Source: Larimichthys crocea (Eukaryota > Chordata > Actinopteri > Sciaenidae). From it: DNA of 64,000 nucleotides. How positions within the stretch are numbered: position 1 is the stretch's first letter; every line of letters begins with the position of its first letter. Both the position numbers and the translations under genes were made by a program. This document shows positions 1 to 26,550 of this stretch, in pieces. The stretch is taken from contig NC_040032.1 of NCBI RefSeq assembly GCF_000972845.2, forward strand, positions 3,305,073 through 3,369,072, given 5' to 3'. Under the pieces are notes generated by a model that saw only the letters and a list, made by a program, of their open reading frames with translations, did no database searches and was not told where the DNA came from.

Positions 1-2931
1 GAAAGCCACAGATTGTTGAGTCAGTTCTGATTTACGCATCCCAGAATCCCATTTTTCTTTACTACCTTCACAAAGAAGTAAACAGTATGCTCAAATGGGG
101 TCTCCCTTAACTGTTAAAGGAAATCCCCCAGTACTCAAAAAAGTTTATATTCATCTTGAAAGTTTAGTTGTAGATGCTGCATGAACATTGTAACTGGGGG
201 ACACCCCTTCCACCATGCTGTACTTGTGGCTTATCTCATGGCGGACCCCTGCTCTCCTTTTGTGATGCTAAGCCTAACACTCGAACACATTCACTGTTTT
301 GTCAACAGCACGCATGTGTGTTGACGCGTGGATGACGAGCGATGTAGACAGAAGTGCAGCCGCTTCGAGGTTTATCAGGGATCAGTAAGTTAACATGAAG
401 AGCCTGTTTCTTGACGAGTTCATCCAAGGTGTTGTCGAAGCAGGTTTGAATTTTGATGCTGGTCAAAGGCCAATTTTTTTATAAAACAGGTTGAGCTCAG
501 AGGCATGATCCATGTTCACACATCACATCATGGCACCACAGTCTGTCTTCCATTCAGGCACTCAGTGTACTTAACTCAAAACCAAAAGCACACTTTGATT
601 TCCTTTCTTTCAGACAGGTGAAGAGTCCCCGAAAAAACAACACGGGAGATGATGCCTTTCATGTTAACCGAGATAGATTCATCGAAAGAGAAACTTGTCT
701 TATTCTGATATTGTAAAGACACAAAAGTAGAACAGGTATGAGCATAAATGCATATATTTGCTCCAGTATCGTGGACACCAGTAGCTGAGCTCGTCTGCTA
801 GAATGACTGTTAAACTGCTTAAAAAAAAAAAATTAAAAAAACCCCAACGGATCAGGTCAATTAGTGAGGCAGAATCGACACGATCAGTATTTACAAAAGA
901 TTCTCCGCCTGGGGCATTCGATCACATAGCGATGTGCTAAGTGCCCATTCACACGTTCAGCCCCTCTAAAAGTGACATCCACAGGCTCGTTTCCATGTAA
1001 AATCACCGAATACTGATCACACTCAGCAGATATGCCGAAACCCAGAAACTGTGTTTTTCTGAACTTTTATAGCACTAGACTTTCAAATGATAGTCTGTAC
1101 TTGTCAGCGCGGTGGCAGAGAAGGCCAAATAACATAACATCAAGCAGAATTTACTAGATTGTGGCTGGAGTAAATCTTCCGCTCTGTTGACACTCGTTGT
1201 CTGTAAGGCCGGCAGTGTTGTTGTTGTGTATTTTTACTCTGGACAGTCTTTGTTGTTTAGGTTCAGACAATGTACACCCTAAGCTCGGTTTAGCTGCGCT
1301 GTAAGTCAAACAAAGTCCTGAGGTGACAACAGTCGGTGTTGACGGATGTTCAGATGATGGATAGCCTCAACATTGTTGTCCTCTGTTCTTTACACCTGTG
1401 CTGATTTAAAAACTGGTGTTAACGGTGTATGTCAAACAGCTCACGGGTGGCGGCCTCGGTGGCTTTCTAAACTTTGACATACTGTAGCCCGGCCATAGAG
1501 TGTAAATCACGTAGTGTGCTGTGAGTGATGACTCACGGTCTGCTGGTGGTGATGATGTAAAACAGGCCGGGGTTTTGCAAAGAGGCTGGATGGGAAATTA
1601 CAAAGACTTGGTGATAAGCTTACAGATAATCTGTCAGAAGTTCAACTGTTTTGCTCAGGTGCTGGCGGGGTTTAGTCTCACACACGTCGCCTGATTTCAT
1701 GTTTCTTTTGACTTCCCTGTGTGTTGCCTCCCCTCCTATTTTGAGAATCAGTTTCCCATCTGCTTCTTTTCATCTTTCCCATCACACGTAGTAAAGATTG
1801 TAACCCCCCTGTTGTGTTGTGTTTAAGGAGTTTGTGTAAGTTGCTGCCCAATCGCTCTCTGTCAACAGCCTTAAACTCATTGTTATCATTAGCAACTGAA
1901 AGTTGTCATCTTTAAAGCGGGAGGCGACACGCCTGGCTGATAATTTGCTTGTTTCGTGTTGAAAAGCTCTCTAGTTGTACTTTCTGTTAACCAAGGTGTG
2001 CTACAGACAGCGGCACATGTTGTCAGGCCGGCCGTCGCTAATGAGCATGGAAACGTGCATTTCATCTCGTAGCTTTTTTAATTCATTTGGTGCTGGTTCT
2101 CTCCATGTTTTGAATATATACATCCAGTTACAAGGTCTGTGTCTTTAAATAGCTCTCTACTTTTCTGTTTGCAGTGTACACATCATGCACAGAAGGACAG
2201 CAAGGGCAGAAACATGTGTTTATAGCTTCTAGCCACAGTTTTACAGCACTAGGTTATTATTTAATTCTAATTGCAGCCTGTTTTATGCTATTTCTGAGAA
2301 GACCTCATCTGTTTCATGTGGTGTTAGTGATGTCCAGTCTCAAAGTTTTCCATTTGACTTGGATGTATTTGGCGAGTTAACAACGATAAACATCTCAATA
2401 TATGAACAACCCAACATTAGCCGGGGTGCAAATTCACGCTGACCATCTGTACGAGGAGATTATTTACCATAGAAGTATAGCCTACTGCACATTGTCTAGA
2501 CTCGCCTAAGCCTATTAGGGGACTACTTTCTCCACAGGTCGTCTCTGCGTGTGCTCCCCTCTGTTTGACGTGTGGGGTTTCTCTAATGACGCTACGATTT
2601 GTGGTTTACCAAAAAAAAAAAACGGATTTAAAGTAGACGACGGCAGCCCGACTCTATGATCTGTAGCTGTATCCATTTAGCAACCAAGAAAACTGAAGAG
2701 CTGAGTGTTTAGTTATATTACGTCACCGTAACCATGAGAACTTTTTTATTTTTTAGGTCAATTCCTACAGATGCGACAGGTGTTTCCCTCATGATCATCT
2801 CACTTTCTTTTTTTTTTTGTTTGTTTTTTTTATAGCCATCCTTGTTAAAGTCATGAGATAAGAAGTTTGTTTACTGTCTCTCCTCAGCGTGTTTTTATGT
2901 TTGACTTTTGTTGTTCTGTTTGTGTTATTAG
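1..2931 (+). other. Sequence upstream of the first aff4 coding exon, probably aff4 intron 1
   Basis: No coding exon is seen here; the short open frames have no recognisable product. The segment ends in a pyrimidine-rich tract and an AG acceptor at 2930-2931, directly before the exon carrying the aff4 start codon. In mammals AFF4 begins with a non-coding first exon and a long first intron, so by inference this is intron sequence and the true promoter lies left of the window. Confidence 0.55.
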
Positions 2932-2935
2932 CAAC

Positions 2936-15777
<12,842 letters not shown>

Positions 15778-15946
15778 CAAGGACTCGCTCCCTGCACGCT
15801 GCTCTCACACACACACATGCACACATCAGCCTCTTGCGTTCACCAACATGTGCTCAAAGACACACAAAGCATGCCCTTGCAGACACACACATACAATAAT
15901 GTACTGTATGCACACACGCAACCACAGTCCACCTCTGGTCCTCCAT

Positions 15947-15947
<1 letters not shown>

Positions 15948-15984
<37 letters not shown>
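15948..15984. repeat. (CA)n microsatellite
   Basis: About 18 AC units in the first 200 nt of the aff4 3' UTR. Confidence 0.95.
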
Positions 15985-15986
<2 letters not shown>

Positions 15987-18233
15987 AACTTCTCAGACAT
16001 ATCTCCAACACTGTGTCCATTTCCTACACCAGCTTGCCAAAAACACTGAGCAATTTAGAGCATCTCACACCGTCGACAGCACCACACAGGGAGAAGCATC
16101 GGAAAACTGCAGCACAGGAACAAAACGAGCTTATCGCCACGCTTCATATATATCGGCATTCTTACACAATCTTCGAAGGCCATGTTTTTATCTATTCGGC
16201 ATGGAAGCGCTGGGTGAATTTATTTGTTAAGGAAACGCTTAAAAATGGGGGTTTTGGTTTTTAGGCTACTTTGGCTTTTAATTTTTTATTTGACTTTTGT
16301 TTTCACCAAAGTACCTCCCATGAACACCAAAGGTGCTTTAAAAATGAAGGTTTCTCTTTATCATTTTTGTGCCTTGTATGTGAGCTACAGGAAAACAAAC
16401 AGCCACCCGTCATATCTGAATACATGGTTTTTATTTTTCCTCTTTTACATCGCGATAACTAATGAATTTATTAAACATTTAGCAGTTAACGGAAGCTGGC
16501 AACAATTATGTTTTTTTTTTCTTCTTTTTTTCATTTTTAACTTCTGTGAAAGCGTGTGATATTTTAGAGCGATGATGGTGTCGGTCACAAATTGATTTCT
16601 CTTGTTCCTTCAAAGTCTTCTGGCACTAAATGTTCATCCCCCGGAGCATGCCCGTAAGGTTATCTGGACTGTAGGAAGGGCTGCTGTGCACAGCATACAT
16701 GTGACACACATATTTATTAATAATCTTAATCTTTATCAATCAGCGTATTAGTTTTTAACAGTGCAATTTTATTTTTTCCGCAATCAAAAATGTTCTTGCA
16801 GCCCTGCAAAGTCTGTTGAAACCACTTTTGGTCCAGTTTTATGTAAGGAGCAAGCACGGCCTCTAGGGGCCGCTATTGGGGCCGTTTTTTAGACTCTTTA
16901 GCCTTAATCAAATTGAACATGTCAATGTTCTCTCTAAGAGATTTGCCGTCGTTGAAGCTCCAGAATCTCTTCCGATGAAATGTTTTGACACTCGTAAGCG
17001 TCATTGTTCAGTGAGAAATTTCCTCAAAGGGTGAGTCACTTCCAGACAGTGTTATTCATTTTTTGATCCTCTGTTTGCTCAGAGTGTATTTTTCTAAGGA
17101 ACAGCAGGGAGTGTCTTAAGTATTTTGAAATCATTTCCACGTATACAAATGCAGTTATTCACATCGCAGTTATAAGACATGGGCCTGAGTGACCACTAAT
17201 ACGGCACAAGAGAAGCGAATTCACCACGAAAAGGAAAGATGTTCTTTAGAGTCATCGATGAAGCAGATTAGCAGTGTTGCATTTATAGAACAAAGAGTTT
17301 TAAGTCTATGATTATATATTTCAAAAATATAACGGCCAATATAGATTTTATTTATATACCATGCTGTTTTTTTTGTTTTTCGTCTTCTGGCCAAGCAGAA
17401 GTCAAACTTTTCAAATGCATACTTGTAAAACAGGGTTGAATAAGGGTTATAAGATGCAAAGTATTTGTATATGTCCTATTTAAATTAAAAAAATCTTAAT
17501 CATGCTTGTATTACAAGAGTGTAGATAAGAAAAGCATCAGCTATCATTACCGTGGTTACAGGTAAAGACTTGAGCTGTCCAGGTGTGAACATTTCTGTTG
17601 GTTATTGGAAATCACTGGTTGTTGTCATCAGGGGTTGGGTTTGAATAATGGTGGTGGTTTTAAATGAAGACGTTAACATTACACCCGAGATTTCAGATGA
17701 CGTTTTGGTGTTTGGTAATGATCAATGACATGAAGGACTGTCCTTTTGGTTCTGCTTTTTTTTTTTTTTTTGCCCACTTCCTATCAAAACATGCTGGAAA
17801 TATTAAAAGCCTGGGTCAAATATTATTCACGTATTGTCGCTTGGTTTTGTGTTAAATAATAGCAGATGAGTTTGGATAAGAGAAAAATGCCAGAAAGTTT
17901 CATAGTCTGTTACTTTCTGGTACTTTTTTTTTTCTTACATTCAAACATAAATTTGGTGTATTTTCTGACACCACAGATTTTTTGTTTTTGTTTTATCATC
18001 TCAAGAGAAACCCGAAGAATTAATATTTGGCCCAGGTTTGACCTTTTTTTTTGTTTGTTTTTTTAAAGTGGTGGTTTTTGTCTTTTCTTTCCTTCACTGG
18101 CTCCCTGGCCTTTATCGTAGGAGGGGATACTGTTATTTCCTCTTGCACTTGAAAAAGAGAAAGTCAGAGGAAGTATTATTTTAATCTATGCAGGATTTTT
18201 ACAAAAAAAAAATCTTTCTGTGGAGAAAAGGTT

Positions 18234-18264
<31 letters not shown>

Positions 18265-18373
18265 TAGGCTTGGGATTTTATTTTTTTTTTCTGCCTCAGT
18301 GAGAAACCTGTTGAACTCAAGTGTCCAATGCCTTTAGCTTTTGCAATTTTTGTGTACTGGTTTAGTATATATG

Positions 18374-18934
18374 TGTATATAGATCTGTTTTTATAACCAA
18401 ACACAGATGGCTTGAGCCATTTTGTACTTAAAGCTGGAGGCCACTTTTTTCTCATAAGAATTCCTCTGTGGGTTTTGCCAGCCCAGTCAATGTCTTCATA
18501 CACTGGTACACTTTGTAAGTACAGGTCTGCGCCTCGTGTTCCCTACACTATCTTGTAGTCAAATGTACAAAATTTAGCATTAGAATAATTTTTAACAGTT
18601 TGCTACTCACACTTATTTATTTTTCTGCCCCTTTGCTTAAGGTTTTTTCTTTTTTTTCTTTTCAATTTTTGCCATTTTATGAAATAGGAAGATGTAAATG
18701 TATCGGGGTTGTTCATGATGAGATTTCATTGTAAGTAGTAATTAATATTAATTCTAACTTGAAAGAATCCAGGGTAAGATGAGTTTTTTTTTTTTTTGAC
18801 ATTCAGTAGGAAGATGTTAACACTTGCATGTTTCTATTTAAATACAAATGTATAAATTGTAAATATAACATTTCTTTAAGGGTGAATTTCTACTACAGGT
18901 TGACATTTTTATTGAAATTTAAATGCTGTAAATA
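18374..18934 (+). promoter_or_regulatory. Cluster of Pumilio-type motifs (TGTANATA) in the aff4 3' UTR
   Basis: TGTATATA at 18374-18381 and TGTAAATA at 18858-18865 and 18927-18934 match the established PUF-protein recognition motif. Several near matches lie nearby. Function is inferred from the motif only; the region is AT-rich, so chance is possible. Confidence 0.35.
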
Positions 18935-19680
18935 CATTTTGTGAGATACTTTATGCACATTTTTTTTCCCTCTGTGGGCTTTGTGTTCTCTCTCCTTCTT
19001 CCTCTTCTTCCAAGCTGTTACAGATGACCTCGCGGTCTCTTAACGCCGTATATCAAATTGATTTCTCAGTCCTTTTCTTACTGTGCTCGTATTCTGTCTC
19101 CTGCTTCATTGTCTCTCAGTATCACGGTCGCCACATAATCATTAACGTCTCTAGATCCAAGTGCGAATATTTTGTCTTCTCTGTATTTGATATGGAGGTG
19201 TGTACTTTTCATGAAATGTATATTGTTGATCTCATAGGATGGATGTATGAATGGATGGATGGTGTGTACAGTCTGTTATGTAAAACCACGTCTGTTTTTG
19301 TCCCCATGAGACAAATGTATTTACTATTTGTCCCTTTTGAACAATTGGTCCAACATGTCTTTTGAAACAGAGGTATTTCTCTACAGGTCAAAACAGTTGT
19401 AGCAGTTTATACAGTATGTTGTATAACACCTTTTTTCTAAAAGTCGTCTCTGAAGTGAGACCAGCAGCATACACTATGTACAATAGACTAAATTGGATTA
19501 GTTTTAAGAGAACTGATGATAGAGATACTATATATGATGGATGCAATATGATTAAAGGTACTCATTGAGTTTGATCTTCAAACTTAGGTTATGTAATTTA
19601 AAAGCATTCTTGTGAAGTGAGTATTAATTGTGACTAATGAGAGTCTGTCCTGAATATTCTTTGTATTTTGCCGTATTGAG

Positions 19681-19686
19681 AATAAA
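19681..19686 (+). promoter_or_regulatory. Poly(A) signal AATAAA, proximal aff4 end
   Basis: Canonical hexamer with a GT-rich downstream stretch (GTTTAATGGAGTGT), a plausible cleavage site near 19700-19705. Confidence 0.6.
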
Positions 19687-19705
19687 ATATATATGGATAT
19701 GTTTA

Positions 19706-21795
19706 ATGGAGTGTCACTCATTTTTGTTTCAGCAGCAAATGGAACAGATCATGAGACTGCTTAAACACCTAGAGAACCTGTAGAAAACGTTTTTCCGATT
19801 TGATATAATAGTAAATAAGTAAAATTTGAAGAGCTAAGCACGTAAAAGGTCAATGACTGCCTAATTGAAGAATTTTACATTTTACAATGTACTGAACAGT
19901 AAACAAAGCAGCACTGAAGTTTTCTTTTGAGCAAACAGTCATGTTTACATTTAGTTGTACTGCCTGTTTTTGTACTCCTGAAGTCTAATAACATGTCATT
20001 TAATAACATTTTTATCCTTATGTTGAGGTTGCATGCTGCTGAAATAAATGCACGACAGGCAAAATCATCTTAGTATTTTGGGAACTAAGACTTTTTTTTT
20101 TTTTCTTTCTTTTTTTTCCATTTAAATTTATTTATTTCTTGTAAGTAGCAAATGTCAGATTTTCTTTGCTTTTTTTTTCTTTTAAAGGAGCTAACAGTTA
20201 CAAAGAGCCTAAAGCTCTGTCTGGATTACATGTAGTCAATAATTAAACATAAGCATGAACAGTGGCCACAGGTTGAAATATGAATACGAGGGACATTGCA
20301 TACAGAACAGTGGTTAATATAGTGTGTGTATTTATATTCAGTTCCCTTATAAAAAGATAGGAATACCACAATATGTAAATGCTTCATTACATAGCCGATG
20401 CAGCCTAAAAGTTTTACATTAAAAATGTTATTCAGTAAGAACATAAGTATTAGCTATAATATATACTCAGTATCAAATGTATAATGCTCCTGCCTGTGTT
20501 AAACTATTATCTAAGTATTATTGGATTATTATTAGTACTGCATTAATGTGTAAGCAGCATTATGTGTTGCACCCGGGTGAGTTCATACTGTTGGGTAGAC
20601 TAAACCATGCAATGCATTGTATTTTATAAACTCAAACCGAATGTGTTTGACAGTTGCATCTGCAAAGCTGTTAGATAAATGTAATAGAGTAAAACGTATA
20701 ATAATCCCCTCTTAGATAAATAAGTATAAAATGAAAATACTCGAGTAAATACTTAGTTCAACACACAGAGCTGCTGCCACAAGGCCTGGCTTTAGTGCAT
20801 AATTTGCCACTAAGTGGTCATGAGTTGCTATTGTTATTGATGTCATCCCATTAGTGATGGGAAGTTCAGTTCTTTTTAGGGAGTCAGATCATTTGACTCA
20901 GCTCACCAAGAAGAGCCGGCCCTTTCGACTCCCAAACGGCTCTTCATTTTACCACTTATACCTTTTATAACTCAGATTTAGTACTATTTTCACTTATGAT
21001 TTGTATGTGTACACATATGTCATGTATATATTCAACACATTCTTTGTACTGAAGTATTCAAAAGTAAAAAAATACCTTTCCTAATATCAATACACTTCTA
21101 TAGCCAATTGTAGGCCCTTGTAACTCTCTGAAACCGCCCAATGAATGCGCTAACTTGCTTGTAGAACCATTCTGCTACAGAAAGCAGATAGAAACACTTG
21201 TGTTTTCAAAATTTTTAAAATGTGTCCAGATGCTGCTTCTTTTTCTGCTATCACTCAACGGCTCACGCAGCAGAGCCGGCTCTTTGAACCAGCTCGTTCA
21301 CGACCGACACATCACTACATCCCATCAGTTTCAGCCTTGTTATCAGTGAGGGTTGTCATTAATGTTATCACTTACACTGAAATAATGGCACAATAAACAG
21401 GTGTGAGGAAAGATAGATTGAAGTGTTTAATAGTGTTAATTTCCTGAAAGGAAACCAGGAAGGAATGAAGGTTTTGAGCTGTTACTGTCATACACGAGTT
21501 TAAAAAAAAAAAAGAAACATTCACAGATCTAGTAGAATGCTTGGATTAATGGTTTTAAGTTTTGATTGATGATTTAAAGATGGAGAAAACGGCACGCTAC
21601 GTTTCACAATGGGGAATAGTTATTGCACTCATTCTGGAGAGAACTTGTAGTCAGAGAACTTTTTTGGTACATCCTAGTAAATCAGCTTTTTGCCATATAT
21701 TAATATTGCTTCTTTTTGTATATTGGCATGTACATGGCATATATGTAACTGTAGCATGTTGTGTTTTTTAAATAAATGTACTGTACATATAATCT
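19706..21795 (+). other. Possible distal aff4 3' UTR extension ending at AATAAA 21771-21776
   Basis: No coding sequence. The segment 21560-21790 is a U-rich stretch ending TTTTTTAAATAAATGTACTG, which looks like a transcript 3' end. Using it would give a 3' UTR of about 6 kb, close to the mammalian length as I recall it. A hAT MITE sits inside. Confidence 0.35.
20852..21317. mobile_element. Non-autonomous hAT element (MITE), 466 bp, with intact 8-bp target duplication
   Basis: The element starts TAGTGATGGGAAG and ends CATCACTA, so the outer 8 bp are inverted repeats (TAGTGATG). It is flanked on both sides by the identical octamer CATCCCAT (20844-20851 and 21318-21325). An 8-bp TSD with short TIRs and subterminal GAGCCGGC motifs is diagnostic of hAT transposons. 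It has no transposase ORF, so it depended on an enzyme encoded elsewhere. Confidence 0.85.
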
Positions 21796-22544
21796 AGGCA
21801 GAGATTTAGGCTGTCTGTATTGTACCAAGTATTTACTTGGTCTTTTCATTTTATACTTCTACATCTAAGAGGGGATTATTATACTTTTTATTTATTACAT
21901 TTATCTAACCGCTTTGCAGATGCAGCTTATAAAAACTCAAGATATAAAAAACTTGCTTGATGTAAACACGACTGTTTGCTCAAAAGAAAACTTCACCGAG
22001 CTGCTTTATGTTTACTGAAAGTAAAAGTTTTACTCAACAATCATATCACCTTGGAAAAAATGTTTAACAGGTTCTCTTGCTGTTTTTTATGGAGGAGCTG
22101 GATGAAAAAAAAAACCTTGGTTGTGGCCTGTAAGATGTTCATAATTTGTTCTTTTACCGTATCCTGAACCATCCGAACAATGTAACCTCAGTTGTTAATC
22201 TTTCTGTGTGTGAAACAAAGGTATTCAGAGTAGTTTATATAGCTTTGCATTGCAGAGCCTCTTAGAAATGATTAGCTCCTTTCAAATCCACCTTTTAGTC
22301 CACTGCTCCAAGAACATTAACTCTTATGTGGACTGTAAAAAAAAAAATTTTGAATTGTTTTTTTTGTTTTTGTTATCATATCTTAAAGATGATCATTTTC
22401 CTTAAATGTGTGAATGTCTTATTTGTTGAAGCCTGCACTTCACACTCCATGTCTCTGTCGGTGAGTTCAGTGGAGCAGTAAAGGTGTCACTGTGCAGTTT
22501 CAGCTCTGGCCTCTTCTCAGTGAACTAAACAACATCAAAACAAT
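21796..22544. other. Intergenic, nothing recognised
   Basis: AT-rich sequence with no coding exon and no repeat I can name. Confidence 0.5.
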
Positions 22545-22894
22545 ACAGGAAAAAAAAACCCTGTTTTTACTGCTCCGCCATTAACACGGACCGACCAATA
22601 GGATGTCGTGTATCCCCACAGTGCCCGCCTCCTGCCGCGTCTAATTGGTCTACGTGGTCCTCTGTTACCTTTCATCCGCTTCTCTCTCTCTCCAGGGAAT
22701 AAAGTAAGCTAACTGCGGGCGAAGGGAAAAGAAAAGCTCATTACCAGGGGATGCGAGGCACGACATTCAACTACAAAAAAAAAGTGAATGTTACCCCTCA
22801 GTATATGTATTTTTTTAAGTGATATTATTTCGAAGGAAAGGAAACATATCCGAGAGAAACAAGGACTACAAGTTGAAGAACCGGGAATCAGCAG
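22545..22894 (+). promoter_or_regulatory. Candidate promoter and non-coding first exon (possibly shroom1)
   Basis: This segment is GC-richer than its flanks. CCAAT lies at 22595-22599, an inverted CCAAT (ATTGG) at 22644-22648, and a GC-box-like CCCGCCTCC between them. About 250 nt downstream GAATCAGCAG is followed by GTACGTGA, a good donor at 22895. No long ORF is present, so it would be a 5' UTR exon. The next + strand acceptor with coding sequence is shroom1 at 43280, hence the assignment by inference. Confidence 0.4.
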
Positions 22895-24023
22895 GTACGT
22901 GAAGGGGACTTGGGGCAGCAGCAGGTGCATGTAGTAGTATCGCTGTGGCTGCTCAGTTTCGGTTGTCAGCTGCCAGCCTGCTGCTCACTGTGTGTCTGGA
23001 AAATGTTCATGAGATAGTCTTATGACACTATAAACCAAACATTTTTATGTTCAACCTATCTTTATAGGTGTAGTCCTTTTTGGGAGTTGTAATACGTGTC
23101 GCTTGTGAAATAGACGCATGAGCTACAGCTGCTCACGTAAACAGTCTTTATTAATGCTCATAGTTGTTGTATTTTTCAACACCTGTTGAATTGCTTCTGA
23201 ATTTCTTATATTTTGTTGTAAAATGTTCTAATAGCTTTTGTATCTTTATAAAATATATTAGACACTTGGAGCTGTGGAAAAGCTGGCAGATGAACTGATG
23301 GTGAACATGATGATGATAAGTAACTACTATTATCACCACATTTGCCATAACTTTCTATGTCGTCCGTTACTTATGCAGCGTCTGTTGTGTTTAATATTGT
23401 GAGAACAACATGGCATTGTCCTTTCCTAACCTTATCTCCTTGGCCTCAAATTGATACCTGACCCTGAATTATGCACAGGAGGGCCTTTCTACCTAATGAC
23501 TGGACTATGTTTTATTTAAAGTGGGAACAAAAGGCGCCACGGCTGTGGCAGGGACTGCTTTGGAGGTGGTGGTGGTGGTGGTGGTGGTGATGGGGAGGGG
23601 GAAACCAGACACTGGTGTTTTGTGCTTTGGCTGAAACTGAAGCACTCATGCGGTGCGTTGGTCAGATGGTGGGAGCAGGAGGAGCAGCACACACTGGGCC
23701 TCTCTGTGTGCTCCTGCGCTCGGCTGCTGCCGTGACCCGGCTCGACTGCGTCCACAGCACCCACCGAGTCTGACCCGGAGGCTGCAGAGAGACCCTGGCA
23801 GAGTGGATGTGGGTGCACTCGTCAGAACCCAAAGCATGCATCCACCACAAACACCTGTTGATGCACAGCCGAGCACTGACGGATGCTCGGGGTCAGTCTG
23901 AGTTCTGACTCAGTGACGAACATGCATGAGAACTTGACTCAAAGCCAAAGCATGTGGCAAAGCAATACACACATTTGGTAATTGCTGCATACAGGTGGTT
24001 GTTTGTAGGATGGCTTAAGTCGC

Positions 24024-24024
24024 T

Positions 24025-24052
<28 letters not shown>
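24024..24052. repeat. (TG)n microsatellite
   Basis: About 14 TG units. Confidence 0.95.
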
Positions 24053-24055
<3 letters not shown>

Positions 24056-24373
24056 AGGAAGATTAAAGAAGAAAGGAAGCCGGAAACAAATAGAGGGACA
24101 AAGCTATAAAATAAGCCAGGGTCACAAAGCCATGGGCCAGTACACATAAACTTTGCTCGGGTGCTGAAACCTGATCTTTCTCTGTGCCTCTCTCATTCCC
24201 GCTTCCTCTGAAGGTAACTGGAAAATGTGTGTGCACAACATCGACCTTCAGATGTATTGCAGTCGCGCTGTTTTTAGACATAAATCAAACCTCAAAATAC
24301 CCAAAATAGAACGAGTTTGGAGCTGTGTCGTTCGACACAGCGTGCGTGGTCGTTCCTTTTGTAACAGTGGAAA

Positions 24374-24378
<5 letters not shown>

Positions 24379-24418
<40 letters not shown>
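24379..24418. repeat. (TG)n microsatellite
   Basis: About 20 TG units. Confidence 0.95.
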
Positions 24419-24419
<1 letters not shown>

Positions 24420-26446
24420 TCGACTGATGTTTACATTCTTTCGGTGACCTTTTACACTGCCCACCTCGACAAGAATGAACTAACCAGTGCGGCTACGCAA
24501 ACCAGAAATGAAATGTGCCGAAATGTTTATCAAGTAACCCGACGCTGCTGCCTAACCAACAGAGCGGGATCACAGCCAAGGATGTAGCAGCAAGGTGTCG
24601 TGGTTATAAATCAGTTAATAGGTGGTTGGTTTCTGTTATTCTTAGGCCACCTGTACTGTGTGATCTTGTTGTAATCCCACCTCTCTCTTTGGACCTCCAC
24701 GATGTGAGGCTTTCACTGACACTGTTAGTCTCAGGAAAATGAATGCTTTAAGGAAATAGGTGTTTAGTGAGTGACTCATTGTAAAGGATGGGGAATTCAG
24801 TGGTGTTATTTTTAAACTGTCAAATGATTGACTCAGTCTGGCGAAGTTCAGGTACAGGAGATCATTTGTAATGATATTATGTTGAAGGAATAACGGAGAT
24901 TTAAGATTCTACTAGACCCTTTATTATCAAGTAATTTATGGGCCATGAAGTCCGATTATTCAGGTTGACACTGGAAGAATTTCAGGATATTGTTTATATC
25001 TATATATTAAACTGTAGTTAACATAGTGAGGATAAGATGTGGTGTTCTGCTTCATCCTGATGTCATGCTTAAAAAAAAAGTCCTCGTAAGTGTCTGAGAT
25101 TATATCTTCACGTTTTTGAGTGCATGACTGTAACATACAGGTATTCCTGCATGCTCAGCTTGTATGACATCATTGAGGTAATAACCGGGAAGGTCTCTTT
25201 AAACACCGATAAGAAGACCAGGCGAGGAAGAGAAACGCCTGCTCAAGATGCCATATCAGAGTTAAAATTTCCCCACAGAGATTAATAAGTAATAGGAAGT
25301 AATAGGAAGGGAATCTGAGGTTGTTGAAACTAGCAGGCATGCTGTGAATGGAATCCAACAAATGATGTCTTTTTATTTAGAGGTTAGCGGTTTTTCTCTG
25401 TAGTCGAGAAAGATAAGTAGTTATGACTGTGGCTCTGACATAACACATCTACAATCAATATTTTCACAGCTCAAAAGACTCCAAGTGTAAAATGGGACGA
25501 CCACAGAGAATGACAGCTTGACTCTATAGAGCGTTTTAGGGTTTTTCAGGTCATTGTTTTGGTTTGCTGCTGTGCAGATTTTACTGTTTTAATGCCAAAC
25601 CTCCTCTGAGAGATATCCAAGACAGAAAGCACATGGGTTTATTCCACAACACACGTGTTTGTGGAACATAGGCCAACATCCAGCACTCTCAGACATTCAC
25701 AACCTTTCCAGCTCTCTCCTTACCTTTTGTCTAGTGTCTTCTCTTCAGTTGTTACCTTAGAGCTCTTTTGTGCTGGCAAGGCCCGGGGACTTTTTTTTTT
25801 TCAAACCTGGGTTTGACCACTCACCGGTCTGCAGTGGTGAGTTATTGTCAGGTCCTCCTCCTTTTGTTAGAGGAACAGAGAGGCCTCTTGAGGTCCTATA
25901 GAACAGATGGATGAGAAAGAGACGAATGGCTGACAGAGGTTATCGCCGGCTGAAACGAGACATCCTGAGGGCAGGCTGGAAAGTGTGTATGGTTATGTGT
26001 GTCTGTCTGCCTATTCTGGTTATCTGACAGGACCACACCTACACTATTGTATTGGCCCTATATGACTGTCATTATAGGATATGGCAGTGTCATATGTCAT
26101 GTGTCAATGTTTCCTACTCCCTTCCCTACTTAAATCACCTATAGATAGACCGAAAGTACACACTGCAGAGACAATAAACACAATCACTTTAACGATCAAT
26201 ATATTATCAAAATAGTTGGCAACCATGCAGCTCCACATTGTTACCTGACCTTGTATCCTCGAGGGCTGACAAATGTGTGAAATGTTGGTTGCAAGCCAAC
26301 ATTTGGTAATAGCACTAGTAATCTTCTTCCCTGCCTCTGTGTGTTTTGCCTCTGTCACCTGTTGATTAATTCATTTTTAATTTTTATTATTATTTTTTAA
26401 TTGCTTTTTGTTGTCTTCTAAATGTTGTTGGTTCTTCTTATTATTT

Positions 26447-26550
26447 TGAGTATTTTGTTCATGCTTGTCTGTCAAAGCAGGTGCTATATAAATAAAGGTA
26501 TTATTATTATTATTATTATCATCATTATTATTATTATTAGTATTATTATG
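26447..26550 (+). repeat. Possible 3' tail of a non-LTR retrotransposon with (TTA)n
   Basis: AGGTGCTATATAAATAAAG followed directly by about 17 imperfect TTA units resembles the 3' end of dispersed fish non-LTR elements. Only the tail is visible; no reverse transcriptase sequence lies upstream. Confidence 0.4.

Larger units (their letters stand above)
15778..19705 (+). other. aff4: aff4 proximal 3' UTR
   Basis: This is AT-rich sequence after the aff4 stop with no downstream coding exon, running to an AATAAA at 19681. Mammalian AFF4 also has a 3' UTR of several kb (from memory). It contains a (CA)n microsatellite, many U-rich tracts and three TGTANATA motifs. The small open frames inside are chance. 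Confidence 0.75.

Noticed and set aside
15848..16264. 138-codon ORF just after the aff4 stop
   Set aside because: Most of it is the (CA)n tract and 3' UTR; no conservation is recognisable.
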